A stretch of 20,222 nt of DNA from Larix sibirica (GCA_004151065.3 NWUY0300027177.1:37887-58108); one strand, 5' to 3'. Shown: positions 1 through 8,329, numbered from the stretch's first letter. Made by a program: numbers and translations. The notes: generated by a model not told the origin, from the letters alone.

Positions 1-385
1 GAGGGATCTTTGTGAAAAGTTGGACAACATCAAAGCTAATAAGACATTCATCTTTATCTAACTTCTCTTCTTTTGTGATTTGAACAAAGTCATTAGAGTC
101 TTTTATGTAGGAGTCGGTATTCCCAACCAAAGGACTTAAGAGCTTGGCTACATACTTAGCAAGCTCATAAGTGGGTGAGCCAATTGTATTGACAATTGGT
201 CGTAAGGGAGCCCCGTCTTTGTGTATCTTAGGTAAGCCATAAATTCTTGGGGTGACTTCCGTAACTGGGTAGAGTCTCTTTTTGGTCCTATCATCTAGGC
301 TTGATTGGTTGATGGCCTTTTTTACTTCTTTTATTATTTTTAAGATGGGGTTCTTGTTGCTGGCTATAAAAAAACATGGGGCATT
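1..385 (-). mobile_element. Penelope-like element (PLE), reverse transcriptase fragment, 5'-truncated and cut by the window edge
   Basis: Read on the minus strand, about 385 bases form one open frame with no internal stop or frameshift, down to base 1. Visible blocks are YPVTEVTPRIYGLPKIHKDG, then GAPLRPIVNTIGSPTYELAK, then a KLLSPLVGNT block and finally LISFDVVQLFTKIP at the window edge. The LPKIHK...LRPIV...GSPTY...LAK...FDVVxLFT series is typical of Penelope-like reverse transcriptases (finger region through motif A); the Asp of FDVV would be the first catalytic aspartate. The N-terminal part is missing: the frame meets a stop at 392-394 and the flanking DNA becomes Copia sequence, so the element appears 5'-truncated there. 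The rest of the reverse transcriptase and the GIY-YIG endonuclease, if present, would lie left of base 1. The family call is from motif recognition; the conifer Dryad subgroup is inference. Confidence 0.85.
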
Positions 386-390
386 ACTTA

Positions 391-1643
391 ATTAGAACGA
401 TCTTGTCACTTGCAACTACAAGTGATATAAGTCAATACCTCATATGGATGTAAAAAATGCAATTTTACATGGCAAATTTGATGAGGAAGTTTGTAGAACA
501 ACCACTAGGTTATGAGGAAGAAAGAAAAGAGTAGTATGGTTGCAAGTTAACCAAAGATTTGTATGGTTTGAAACAATCCCCTAGGGCTTGGTATACAAAA
601 ATTGATAAGCATTTGCATGATATTAGTTTCAGGAAGAACCCTAGTGATTCAAATATTTATGTGTTACATGTTGGAGTAGAGTTGGTCATACTTAGTGTTT
701 ATGTTGATGAATTTCACATTGTTGGGGCAATAATGAAAGGAATGAAGTAGTGAATAACAATCCTTTTAATAAGTTTGATATGAAGGACCTTGGTTTCATG
801 TACCTTTGTTTTAGAATAAAAGTTTGGCAAATGAATGATGGAGTATTTATCTCACAAAGCAAGTATGCCAAATAATTACTTAAGAATTTGGCATGGAAGA
901 TTGCAAGTAGTCTGCAACACCCATGAGAACATGGTTGAAGTTAATTGATGATGATGGCTCATATTTTCATGACAACAAACTCTACAAAGAACTAGAAGGG
1001 AGTCATATATATTTGACAAATACTAGGAAGATAATTATGTTGTAGTTGGAAAGGTGGCAAGGTATATGATGAATCCAAGGTATTCAATACATTGGTTAGC
1101 AACTAAAATAATACTCGAACATAAAAAGGGGTCATTGGATTATGGCACTTGGTATTCACATGCAAGTGTGGATTTCTAGTGAACAAGGTTTTCATATGTA
1201 GATTGTGTAGGGTCATTAGAGGATGGGAAATCTACTACAAGTTATATGTTTTATTTGGGTCCAAGTGTAGTGAGAAACAAAACAAAATAGCATTTTCTTC
1301 CACAAGGTTTGGGTATAGAGTTCCATCAACAATAGTGCAAGAAGTAGTTTGGACAAATGGAAATTAGAATATCTTCATTGCAAACAAGCATGTCTAATAG
1401 GTTTATGGTGTTGTAACCATAGTGTGTTAAAGATGGTGATGAATCCAATTTTGTCATCATAGGACAAGCACATTGAGATAGACTATCATTTTGTTAGAGA
1501 ATAGGATCAACCAAGCATAGCAAGTTGGAATGTTGTGAGTCAACTGATCAATCAATAGATTATTTACCATACCATTGGCAAAAGAAGAGTTTGAAAACAC
1601 AAATTGTGTCTCCGTATTTTAAAGGGCAAACATTAAGGGAGGG
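391..1643 (+). pseudogene. Ty1/Copia polyprotein relic: reverse transcriptase and RNase H, many stops and frameshifts
   Basis: Three-frame reading gives ordered Copia pol motifs. IRTILSLATT starts at 391, followed by HMDVKNAILHGK (441-476), KLTKDLYGLKQSPRAWY (from about 547) and LVILSVYVDEFHIVG (about 685-725), where the usual catalytic YVDD reads YVDE (700-711). Further on come FDMKDLG, DGVFISQSKYAK and ARYMMNPRYS, then the RNase H region with GSLEDGKSTTSYMFYLG (about 1210) and DKHIEIDYHFVRE (1463-1501). Stops and frame changes are frequent (for example TAG at 748-750), so it cannot encode a working polyprotein. Gag, protease, integrase and the 5' LTR are absent; the similarity begins abruptly next to the Penelope fragment. 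Several intermediate pieces open in one frame (559-750, 1149-1367) are parts of this relic and not separate genes. Confidence 0.9.
1635..1643 (+). other. Polypurine tract of the Copia relic
   Basis: The purine run AAGGGAGGG lies directly before TGTTAAGAG, the expected position for the plus-strand primer site of an LTR retrotransposon. It falls just after the end of the decayed RNase H region, which supports both calls. Confidence 0.75.
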
Positions 1644-1976
1644 TGTTAAGAGTATTCATGTTTGATGTTATGTATTGGTAGATGTATTAAATAAACAAGA
1701 TATGGTTAATCTTTTAGAGATGGCCTGTTCTAGTGTTTGTGAGTAAAAAAGTAAAGAGAGCATCGACTAGCACTACATTTTTTTCATTTAGTGAAATATA
1801 TTTGATAGTAATTTTATATTTATATTCATGCAAAGAATGCAAATAGGTGTGAGTTAGTGTGAGTTGGTTTCATGAGTGACTCATCTCTCCATTTGTTTGC
1901 TTATGGTTTCGTTCTTTCCAGATTATTGTGTTTATTCTCAAAATACTTCCCTTCTAATTTAAATATTGAATCTACC
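1644..1976 (+). mobile_element. 3' LTR of the Copia relic (right end uncertain)
   Basis: The LTR begins with TGTTAAGAG right after the polypurine tract, as expected for a TG...CA-bounded Copia LTR. Inside it are TATATTTATATTCATG (about 1814-1831), which could hold the promoter TATA, and the 13-bp palindrome ATGAGTGACTCAT at 1872-1884. The right end is not certain: sequence near GAATCTACCA (about 1968-1976) is my best estimate, but that point is also the start of a 133-bp tandem duplication which may have blurred the boundary. There is no 5' LTR in the window to compare with, so neither the length nor a target-site duplication can be confirmed. Confidence 0.65.
1872..1884. promoter_or_regulatory. 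bZIP/AP-1-like palindrome in the Copia LTR
   Basis: ATGAGTGACTCAT is palindromic around its central base and contains TGACTCA, the core recognised by GCN4/AP-1-type and Opaque2-like bZIP factors. It lies in the LTR, about 60 bases after the T-rich TATA-like stretch begins. A role in LTR transcription is inference from position only. Confidence 0.3.
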
Positions 1977-2222
1977 AATTAGCAATTACTTCTTTGTTGG
2001 CACTTATGTTGATGTGAGATGGATACAATCACATCTACTGCTTCAAATGTCTCAATCTAACATAGCAGTTGAAATTTAAAATATTATTGGCACTTATGTT
2101 GAATCTACCAATTAGCAATTACTTCTTTGTTGGCACTTATGTTGATGTGATATGGATACAATCACATCTACTGCATCAAATGTCACAATCTAACATAACA
2201 TTTGAAATTTAAAATATTATTG
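1968..2222. repeat. Tandem duplication, 133-bp period
   Basis: The segment beginning GAATCTACCAATTAGCAATT at 1968 recurs at 2101. The two copies match for about 120 bases, through GAAATTTAAAATATTATTG, with a handful of substitutions such as GTGAGATGG/GTGATATGG and CATAGCAGTT/CATAACATTT. The junction carries a second copy of TTGGCACTTATGTTG, present once inside each unit, so short homology probably mediated the duplication. It starts at the presumed end of the Copia LTR. Confidence 0.9.
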
Positions 2223-2810
2223 TAGTTACATATTGTTATTTTAATAATTTAAATAAAAATATTAATAAAGTTGAAAAAAAGGAATTATTTATTGTATGAA
2301 TTGGTTGTTGCTTATATGTAAACAATGAATTAGAAACTATAAAATTGAAAACATCAAGAAATTATCATTAAAAAAGAAAAACATAAATAAAATATTTGTA
2401 ATGTTTTACTAAATAAATTTATTGTGTAATAATGTATTGTATAAATAAATAAATAAATTATAAGGATTATTACATTGTTAATAAAAATTATAAATATTAA
2501 TGGAATATTGATAATATTTTATTATACAAATTTATTGTACAATAATGTATTGGATTAGAAACCCCAAAAACAATTGTAACAATAAATATACTTTTTACAA
2601 ATAATGAATTGAAACGGAGAAGAAGAAGGTGGTAGCACAAAGTGTGTTGGCAATAATGAAAATATAATAAGAGTTATATCTAAGGTTTTAACTATGTTTA
2701 GGTGGCATATTATTTTGTTGATAGTTTTAGAAGGGTTTTTAGATATGAGAAAATTAATATTTAAATTTAAATTATTTCATAATTTATATTAGATATATTT
2801 AAGATTTGTC
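2223..2810. other. AT-rich stretch, no gene seen
   Basis: Very A+T-rich sequence with short runs such as a (TAAA)n-like stretch near 2440-2458. No open frame with recognisable protein sequence was found on either strand. Confidence 0.6.
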
Positions 2811-2814
2811 AATT

Positions 2815-2882
2815 GGGTGTCGTTCGAGTGGATGTGAGTAAAAGTTGTTGCCCTCTTTACTTGGGTTCAAACCCCACTTGTG
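2815..2882 (+). repeat. tRNA-like (SINE-type) segment
   Basis: A sequence starting TTGGGTGTCGTTCGAGTGG resembles an RNA polymerase III box A. It is followed about 35 bases later by GGGTTCAAACCCC (2863-2875), a close match to box B. The spacing suits a tRNA-derived SINE head. It does not fold into a good canonical tRNA by eye, so it is not called a tRNA gene. A related start (TGGGTGTCGTTC) occurs at about 4095, which suggests a dispersed family. Confidence 0.4.
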
Positions 2883-3490
2883 TTATGTTTGCTCTTAGCG
2901 ACCAAATTATGTGAAATATACTTTTGTTTTTAATTAACCAATGCAAATTATTCACAAATCCCCACATACTTGCTAACTAAAATCCCAAATAAAAAGATAT
3001 CATTTTATTTCTAGGTAAAGAAGTAAAAATCAGCAATTCCAATATTTGCATCATGTTTTATAGTGGTAAAGTATATTTCGATCCATAAGGTGTGGGTTTG
3101 GAACCTTTGTTGTGGTTACAAATGTACCTTATGGCCAAGTCAACCTAAGGAAATATGCATGGTGTTTTAAGCCATGTTTTGTTTTATCATTGTAAAGATA
3201 TAAATATATGTCCATTTTTACTCATTTTTGTAATCAGTTAAGAAAACATGTGTATATATCTTTATTATTGTGTTGGCACTGTCATGCATGCATTGGTGTT
3301 CATTGATAATTATGGAATTTTGTGATTTATATCAACAAAATCATGCTCTCATTAACTTCTCAAGTTTGTGTTGGACGTCTAAACTCCTTCACAGATAAAT
3401 GCAGCATGATTCTTTGTGTTTGAGAAAGGTTATGCTTAAGTGTGTCTTGGTCGGATTACAAAGCAAAATCTTGAAAACAAAGGACACCTT
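2883..3490. other. AT-rich intergenic stretch, no gene seen
   Basis: No convincing coding sequence. A weak box-B-like site (GTGGGTTTGGAACC, about 3091-3104) may be another worn tRNA-like fragment. The rest is unremarkable non-coding sequence. Confidence 0.5.
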
Positions 3491-3491
3491 G

Positions 3492-3665
3492 AAAAAGGGG
3501 AGAGGTCTTCTACATTAATGTCACTACCTCTTGTTACTACGAGGTACAATGTCTTGTAATATTTTTGGGTATAAGAAAAAAGGGGAGAGGTCTTCTACAT
3601 TAATGTCACTACCTCTTGTCACTACGAGGTACAATGTCTTGTAATATTTTTGGGTATAAGAAAAA
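3492..3665. repeat. Tandem duplication, 85-bp period
   Basis: Two adjacent copies (3492-3576 and 3577-3661, with shared A-run edges) contain AGGGGAGAGGTCTTCTACAT and end TTTTTGGGTATAAG. By eye they differ at one position (TTGTTACTAC versus TTGTCACTAC), so the duplication is young compared with most repeats here. Runs of A at both junctions could have mediated slippage. Confidence 0.95.
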
Positions 3666-3697
3666 TGAATGATTTTTTACAAAGTATACATTTCCAT

Positions 3698-3790
3698 AAC
3701 CTCGATGGTTAGCTCAAGCAGTCATGAACCAAACATGAGATCTCTCTCCCCAAAGTTGGGAGGTCATCGATTCGACTCTCTTAATCCCTT
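3698..3790 (+). repeat. tRNA-like (SINE-type) segment with box A and box B
   Basis: GATGGTTAGCTCAAGCAGTC near 3704-3723 fits the box A consensus TRGCNNARYNGG well. CGATTCGACTCTC near 3768-3780 resembles box B. The separation of about 60 bases is on the long side, as in tRNAs with a long variable arm. The acceptor ends do not pair convincingly, so a tRNA-derived retroposon or tRNA relic is more likely than a working tRNA gene. Confidence 0.4.
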
Positions 3791-3932
3791 GAAGGCTATT
3801 AACCAAGGCTGATGATTTACCTTGTTTACCATCCATAAATTGTGGTGAAGTAATCAAAGGTTTTCCGTGAAATTGTTCCTTGAAAAATAGATTAAAATTT
3901 ATATGTGTTAAAACATTGTCTTTTTCCTTGAA

Positions 3933-3961
3933 ATATATATGTGTGTGTGTGTGTGTGTGTT
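3933..3961. repeat. Microsatellite (AT)4(GT)10
   Basis: Four AT units (3933-3940) run into ten GT units (3941-3960). The sequence either side, around TGTTAAA[A]CATT, is itself loosely repeated. Confidence 0.97.
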
Positions 3962-4094
3962 AAAGCATTATCTGTTTTTATTGTAAATGTATAAATAATT
4001 TACAATGTAAAATATTTTTCTCCATTTCTTTTACATTTGTCATGAAAAAAAAATTATGGTTAAAATATAAAATATTTATATTTTTTAATTGTTT

Positions 4095-4175
4095 TGGGTG
4101 TCGTTCTCAAATCCACTTCCAATTGGTCAGTGGTTGCAAAAAAAGACCTTTGGGTTCGAAATTGATGATTTTGTA
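4095..4175 (+). repeat. tRNA-like (SINE-type) segment, second copy of the family at 2815
   Basis: This begins TGGGTGTCGTTC, as does the segment at 2815, and has a box-B-like TGGGTTCGAAATTG at about 4151-4164. The middle is diverged from the first copy and the A-to-B distance is longer. The shared start plus the box-B-like core suggests two old members of one tRNA-derived family. No clear tail or target-site duplication was found. Confidence 0.3.
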
Positions 4176-4459
4176 ACTTTGAGAAACACACTCACATGAA
4201 ATGAAGTCTCAAATAAACAAAGTGTAACCACCCTAATCATGGGAGAAATGAAGCTACTATATATGAGATTGGTTATAAGACAAGTGATAGCAAAGGCAAA
4301 GCAATTGGCACAAAGTAAATCTTAAAGTGAAAGTTTCATATAACTTGAATAAAGAGTGTTAATGTTGGACTAAGAAATATGAATGTTGAATAAAGAAATT
4401 CTTAAGAAAAAACAATTACATGGCCTTTGAAAAATAGACATCTTCAATAGTGATGCAAT

Positions 4460-4584
4460 CATTGTAAAATAAATGTTCATAATTCAAGTAAATATTGGAA
4501 TTTACAATAATGTGAATATGTAAACATTGTAAAATAAATGTTCATAATTCAAGTAAATATTGGAATTTACAATAATGTGAATAT
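4460..4584. repeat. Direct repeat, two identical 60-bp copies 65 bases apart
   Basis: Bases 4460-4519 and 4525-4584 are identical by eye, starting CATTGTAAAATAAATG and ending AATAATGTGAATAT, with 5 bases (GTAAA) between them. Confidence 0.95.
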
Positions 4585-4998
4585 TGTTGGAGAAATTGTT
4601 ACTCAAATACACACATGATGTTTGTATGAAGACACACTAACCATGTTGATATGAGAGTATTTCAAATTCATCTTAGTTGGATGAATCACAATGTATGGCA
4701 ATTTGTTACTTCACTTAAGATTGTGCCATTTATAGAAAAGGAAATTTGTTGGTCTTAGATTATAGTTGAGCATATCAAAGGTTGGGTCCCTTTCTTGAGC
4801 TCTTTCCAAAGTAAGTGGTACCGTAATGTTTGCATAGCTCAAGCACGGTGTCTATTAGGGTTCTAATTGTTTTAAGAAGTCGTTAATCTTTTAATTGCTT
4901 ACAACACGATGTATTTTGTTTTTTTTATTTCTCATATATGGATTACTATCATTAATGGAAGGTAATCTTGTGTAAATTTATATACGATTTTTTTACAA

Positions 4999-5095
4999 GT
5001 CACGTGGTGTGAAAGTGACCCTCTCCCATCTCCCTCATTACTTTTAAAAGTGCACCCTAGAGAATGCATTTTCTATGTCACTCACACCATGTGAC
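4999..5095. repeat. Imperfect inverted repeat with G-box core
   Basis: Left arm GTCACGTGGTGTGAAAGTGA (from 4999) and right arm GTCACTCACACCATGTGAC (5077-5095) are near reverse complements. The left arm contains the G-box CACGTG. The intervening 57 bases are C/T-rich. It could form a stem-loop or be the remains of a small inverted-repeat element. Confidence 0.55.
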
Positions 5096-5213
5096 CTTTT
5101 GACCATTTCCCTTAAGCTCACTCCTTGATTCAAAAGTGCACCTTAGATAATGTTCCATGTAACCCTTGTTGATTTCCCTTAGTTCACTCCTCGATCAATT
5201 AAAAGTGCATCTT
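5047..5213. repeat. Degenerate repeat carrying AAAAGTGCACC
   Basis: AAAAGTGCACCCTAGA, AAAAGTGCACCTTAGA and AAAAGTGCATCTTAAT occur at 5047, 5132 and 5201. Each of the first two is followed by a TTCCCTTA...CTCACTCCT-type segment. Periods of 85 and 69 bases show a worn short tandem array. Confidence 0.6.
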
Positions 5214-5299
5214 AATAGACATAGAAGGAGAATGAGTATTATTGTGGAACAAAAACCCAACATAGCATTATACTATTAGAATGTGATAGTATCATAAAC

Positions 5300-6060
5300 A
5301 TCACATTGATAACAACCACAAACCAAAGATGGTTCGCAAGGCATGACACAAATTATAGATAGAGTTAGTACTAAAATGGGGGAAGATGCTATCACATCAT
5401 CTTGGGGACTTACACCCCAAAGCCAATGTTTGGATTTGCAAAGCTTACATGAAGAGTATTATTGTTGTGTGAAATCCAAACATAGGGATATGTTGCTCCA
5501 ATGAGAATGTATTGTAGTTATCACATAACCACAAACCAAAGATGGTCTACAAAGCATGACACTAAACTCATCGACAATTATCATGTCAACTTGGAAATTG
5601 CACCCCAAAGCCAACATTTAGATCAACAAAGCTTACAAGGAGAGTATTAATGTGGAGCAAAATTCCAACATAGGGATATGCCACCCTAGTAAAGACAATA
5701 TTGTAGACATCGCATAGATAACCACAAGCCAAAGATAACACAGGGATATGCCATTAGTGAGAGAGTAGTATTGTAGACATCAAATAGATTAGAAGCACAA
5801 ACAAAAGATGGTCTACAAAAATTCTCATCAACAACGTTCATGCTATAGTAATGGATGATGTTATCATATCAACCTGAGGAATTGCACCCCAAAGCCAATG
5901 TCTAGATTGGCAAAGCTTTTGGAAAGAGTAATGCCTTATAAACCACCTTTTGTCACACAATTGCCATGCACATTGATGGACGATTACGGACTTGCACCCT
6001 AAAGCTAACTTTTGGATTGGCAAAACTTTTGATACAAACAATGCCTTGTAAGCCAACTTT
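5300..6060. repeat. Degenerate repeat array with CACCCCAAAGCCAA units
   Basis: Two marker strings recur in a loose order. CACCCCAAAGCCAA or a close variant is at 5413, 5601, 5885 and 5995. ACCACAAACCAAAGATGGT or variants are near 5314, 5527, 5719 and 5795. Between them lie variants of GGATTTGCAAAGCTTACA and CATAGGGATATG. Spacing is irregular (for the first marker about 188, 284 and 110 bases), which implies repeated duplication with internal deletions. No protein similarity was seen on either strand, so open frames here (for example minus 5838-6056) are treated as chance. The origin is unknown; the array may be a decayed LTR or satellite-like block. Confidence 0.7.
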
Positions 6061-6068
6061 TTGTCTCA

Positions 6069-6178
6069 CAATTGCTATGTATGTGTGATCATTCATAAAA
6101 CCCACACCCACCATCAACAATCAATTGCTATGTATGTGTGATCATTCATAAAACCCACACCCACCATCAACAATCAAT
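6069..6178. repeat. Perfect tandem duplication, 53-bp period
   Basis: Bases 6069-6121 and 6122-6174 are identical by eye, starting CAATTGCTATGTATGTGTG and ending CATCAACAAT, and a partial third start (CAATTA) follows. Confidence 0.97.
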
Positions 6179-6282
6179 TAGAAAAGTAATAAATATTCCA
6201 TTCATTGCCTAAAAAGTCTCTACAACTGAATATGCAATTGCATCTATGAGTAAATGTGCAAGAAGTTATTCCTAGTATATCA

Positions 6283-6615
6283 ATATAAATTCTCCTTTAT
6301 TGTCCAAAGATGGAAAAAACACAATCTAAATACATAAACTAGCATACATGTCAATCGTAACCCCTCCCATCTTAAACCCCCCATCTTTTGGCATTTAAAA
6401 TATAAATTCTCCTTTATTGACCAAAAAGAGAAAAAACACAATCTAAATAAATAAACTAGCATGCATGTCAATCGTAACCCCTCCCATCTTAAACCCCCAA
6501 TCTTTTGGCATTTAAAAGATCCCAGGTTAAAATGGATTTATGTTAGTTATAAACTAGCATACATATCAATCTTAACCCCTCGCCATCTTAACCCCCTGAT
6601 CTTTTGGCATTTAAT
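6283..6615. repeat. Tandem repeat, ~117-bp unit, two full copies and one partial
   Basis: Copies at 6283-6399 and 6400-6517 run from ATATAAATTCTCCTTTATTG to CTTTTGGCATTTAAAA. A partial copy (6549-6615) retains ATAAACTAGCATACAT and the CTTTTGGCATTTAA end. A C-rich motif around TAACCCCTCCCATCTTAAAC is in every copy. The third copy is the most diverged. The open frame read antisense at 6280-6471 is made only of these repeats and is not a gene. Confidence 0.9.
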
Positions 6616-6823
6616 AAATCCAAGGCTAAGATGATCTCTTACTTAATTGCTACTTTTTTAACAAAATTGATCAAGAGATCATTCATCATTCACCTTAGTG
6701 GAACACATTTGCCATTTCATGTGAAAGGTCAGACTCCGTTGGATGACAGAAAAACAGGGCAACGTAAACCCTCAAAACATTTGGGTATAACCAACAAACT
6801 GGGTCAACGACATTTTGATAGGG

Positions 6824-7664
6824 CTGTCAGAGGCAATCCGAGCCGTGCAGGAGGTGCAGGCCTAACCAGGGATATGGATCGCAGATTCTCAAGAATTTTA
6901 CGAGTTCTTAGGAGAAATTACAAACAACCGAGCAGTGGCAGCAGCCTTAACCGAATGCATATGCATCAATCAAGGTTGCTAGAACATTGAGATAAGGGAT
7001 TCCAAGTTAGTCATTCTCTCACTCGATGGACAAGAAGCATTGTTGAATACCGATGGATGTTAGGGCCTTGAAAATGTATTTGTCAGATTGTCCAGAACAC
7101 ACCTTGAAACACAATCCTGCCTACCACCCTATGCATTTGTCAGATTGTCCAGGACAACGCCTTGAAACATAATCCTGCCTACACCCTATGCATTCACCTC
7201 TGATATAACTTCTCCAGAAGGGAAGTAGAGAAAAGCCAAATCATATTCCTGAGAGCCGACATTCTCTGGATTCATTCTTACTCTGTTCAAGTTGGGTTTG
7301 AGAATGAGAAGAGCAATGGAATCCATGACACTGGACCAGTTGAAGGAAGAAAACTGAATTATGTGGGGTGACACTGGAACTAGATTCAAACCCAATGAGA
7401 AGGTTGTTGTGGAAATCAAAGATGTTGATGATAATGGTATGGAAACTGTGCAGGACAGGGATCTCCAGGTACGGCTAGGTCTCAATAATTTAGACTTAAC
7501 AGTCGAGCTTCTAGGAATGTTGGAGATTCCTAAACAATGGTGTCAAGAACGAGACTCTGCTCATTAACAACAGGGTACAATGGATTTCCACTGCCCAAGG
7601 GCTATATGGAGCAAATGTCAGGCAAATTCATGGGGATTTGGCATCTCTGAAAGCCATTCTATAA
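6824..7664 (+). pseudogene. Unrecognised decayed coding sequence (stops plus one frameshift)
   Basis: One forward frame stays protein-like from 6824 to about 7522. It reads LSEAIRAVQEVQA, ADSQEFYEFLGEITNNRAVA, LVILSLDGQEALLNTDGC and, after a gap, RRAMESMTLDQLKEEN, FKPNEKVVVEIKDVDD and VQDRDLQVRLGLNNLDLTVE. It is broken by several stops (including 7163-7165, 7250-7252 and one after KEEN). At about 7523 the frame shifts and continues as NGVKNETLLINNRVQW, then GLYGANVRQIHGDLASLKAI, ending at TAA 7662-7664. The segment is less A+T-rich than its surroundings and includes a 57-bp internal tandem duplication (7078-7190). I do not recognise the family. A relic of a host gene or of a transposon-captured gene are both possible; unrelated chance frames cannot be excluded for the weaker parts. 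Confidence 0.4.
7078..7191. repeat. Tandem duplication, 57-bp period
   Basis: Two copies around TTTGTCAGATTGTCCAG, CCTTGAAACA[C/T]AATCCTGCCTA and ACCCTATGCATT start at about 7078 and 7135 with several substitutions and a one-base gap. The period is a multiple of three, and the duplication lies within the decayed coding segment. Confidence 0.9.
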
Positions 7665-8325
7665 TAACACTGACCTCACTCCGGGGGGCACCCTCCCATT
7701 GTTGCCTCTAAACACTCCATTCAGAGAAGTGCTCTGTAGACATTCTTCAATAGAGCAGCACCCATCAAAAGACTAGATCAGTATCTGTCAGCCGTTTTTT
7801 GTATTGAGACAATGTTAGACAATCTGTCACATATAACAGTACTGGTAGTAAGGTCTTAGTTTGAAATATGTACACCAACTCTCTCATTATTTTTGGAAAA
7901 TTACTCAAATATGGATATTAAGCCAATCTATAACGACACTGACTTCTGAAAGCCAGGCTATAATGAAAGCCAATCTATAATGACACTGACTTCACTCAGG
8001 GAGGCCACCCTCCCATTGTTGCCTCTAAACACTACATTTAGAGAAGTGCTCTGTAGACATTCTTCAATAGAGAAGCCAGCCTCCAAACCCCAGAAGGGCT
8101 GGTGTACATCCCACAAGTTACTTTTCAAATGTTTTCAAGTCTTGGATTTCAGAAAGGTCAAACCCATCAAAGTGTAAATCAGTATCTGTCATCTGTTTTT
8201 TGTATTAAGACAATGTCAGATAATCTGTTATACATACAGTACTAGTTGTAAGATCTTAGTTTGAAAGATGTACACCAGGCCTCTTGTTATTTTTCGGAAA
8301 GTTACTCAAATATGGATATTTAGCA
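7651..8325. repeat. Diverged direct duplication with an extra ~85-110 bases in the second copy
   Basis: Copy 1 (about 7651-7923) and copy 2 (about 7968-8325) share AGCCA[T/A]TCTATAATRACACTGAC, ACCCTCCCATTGTTGCCTCT, GAGAAGTGCTCTGTAGACAT, ATCAGTATCTGTCA and TACTCAAATATGGATATT, with scattered substitutions. Copy 2 has extra sequence between about 8072 and 8175 that copy 1 lacks; copy 1 reads GCAGCACCCATCAAAAGACTAG there. Between the copies, 7921-7990 holds small partial repeats of AGCCAATCTATAAYGACACT. Copy 1 begins in the last codons of the decayed coding segment, so the repeat includes what was probably its 3' end. The open frame at 7980-8177 is part of copy 2 and not a separate gene. Confidence 0.9.
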
Positions 8326-8329
8326 GACT

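Noticed and set aside
3698-3790. A functional tRNA gene
   Set aside because: The box A and box B matches are fair, but the acceptor arms do not pair and the box spacing is long, so it was listed as tRNA-like only.
6604-6990. 128-codon forward open frame
   Set aside because: It starts without an ATG inside the last repeat unit, shows no known domain, and overlaps the decayed coding segment, whose better protein-like reading is in a different frame.
7186-7485. 99-codon minus-strand open frame
   Set aside because: It is antisense to the protein-like forward frame of the decayed gene and has no recognisable motif, so it is most likely a shadow.
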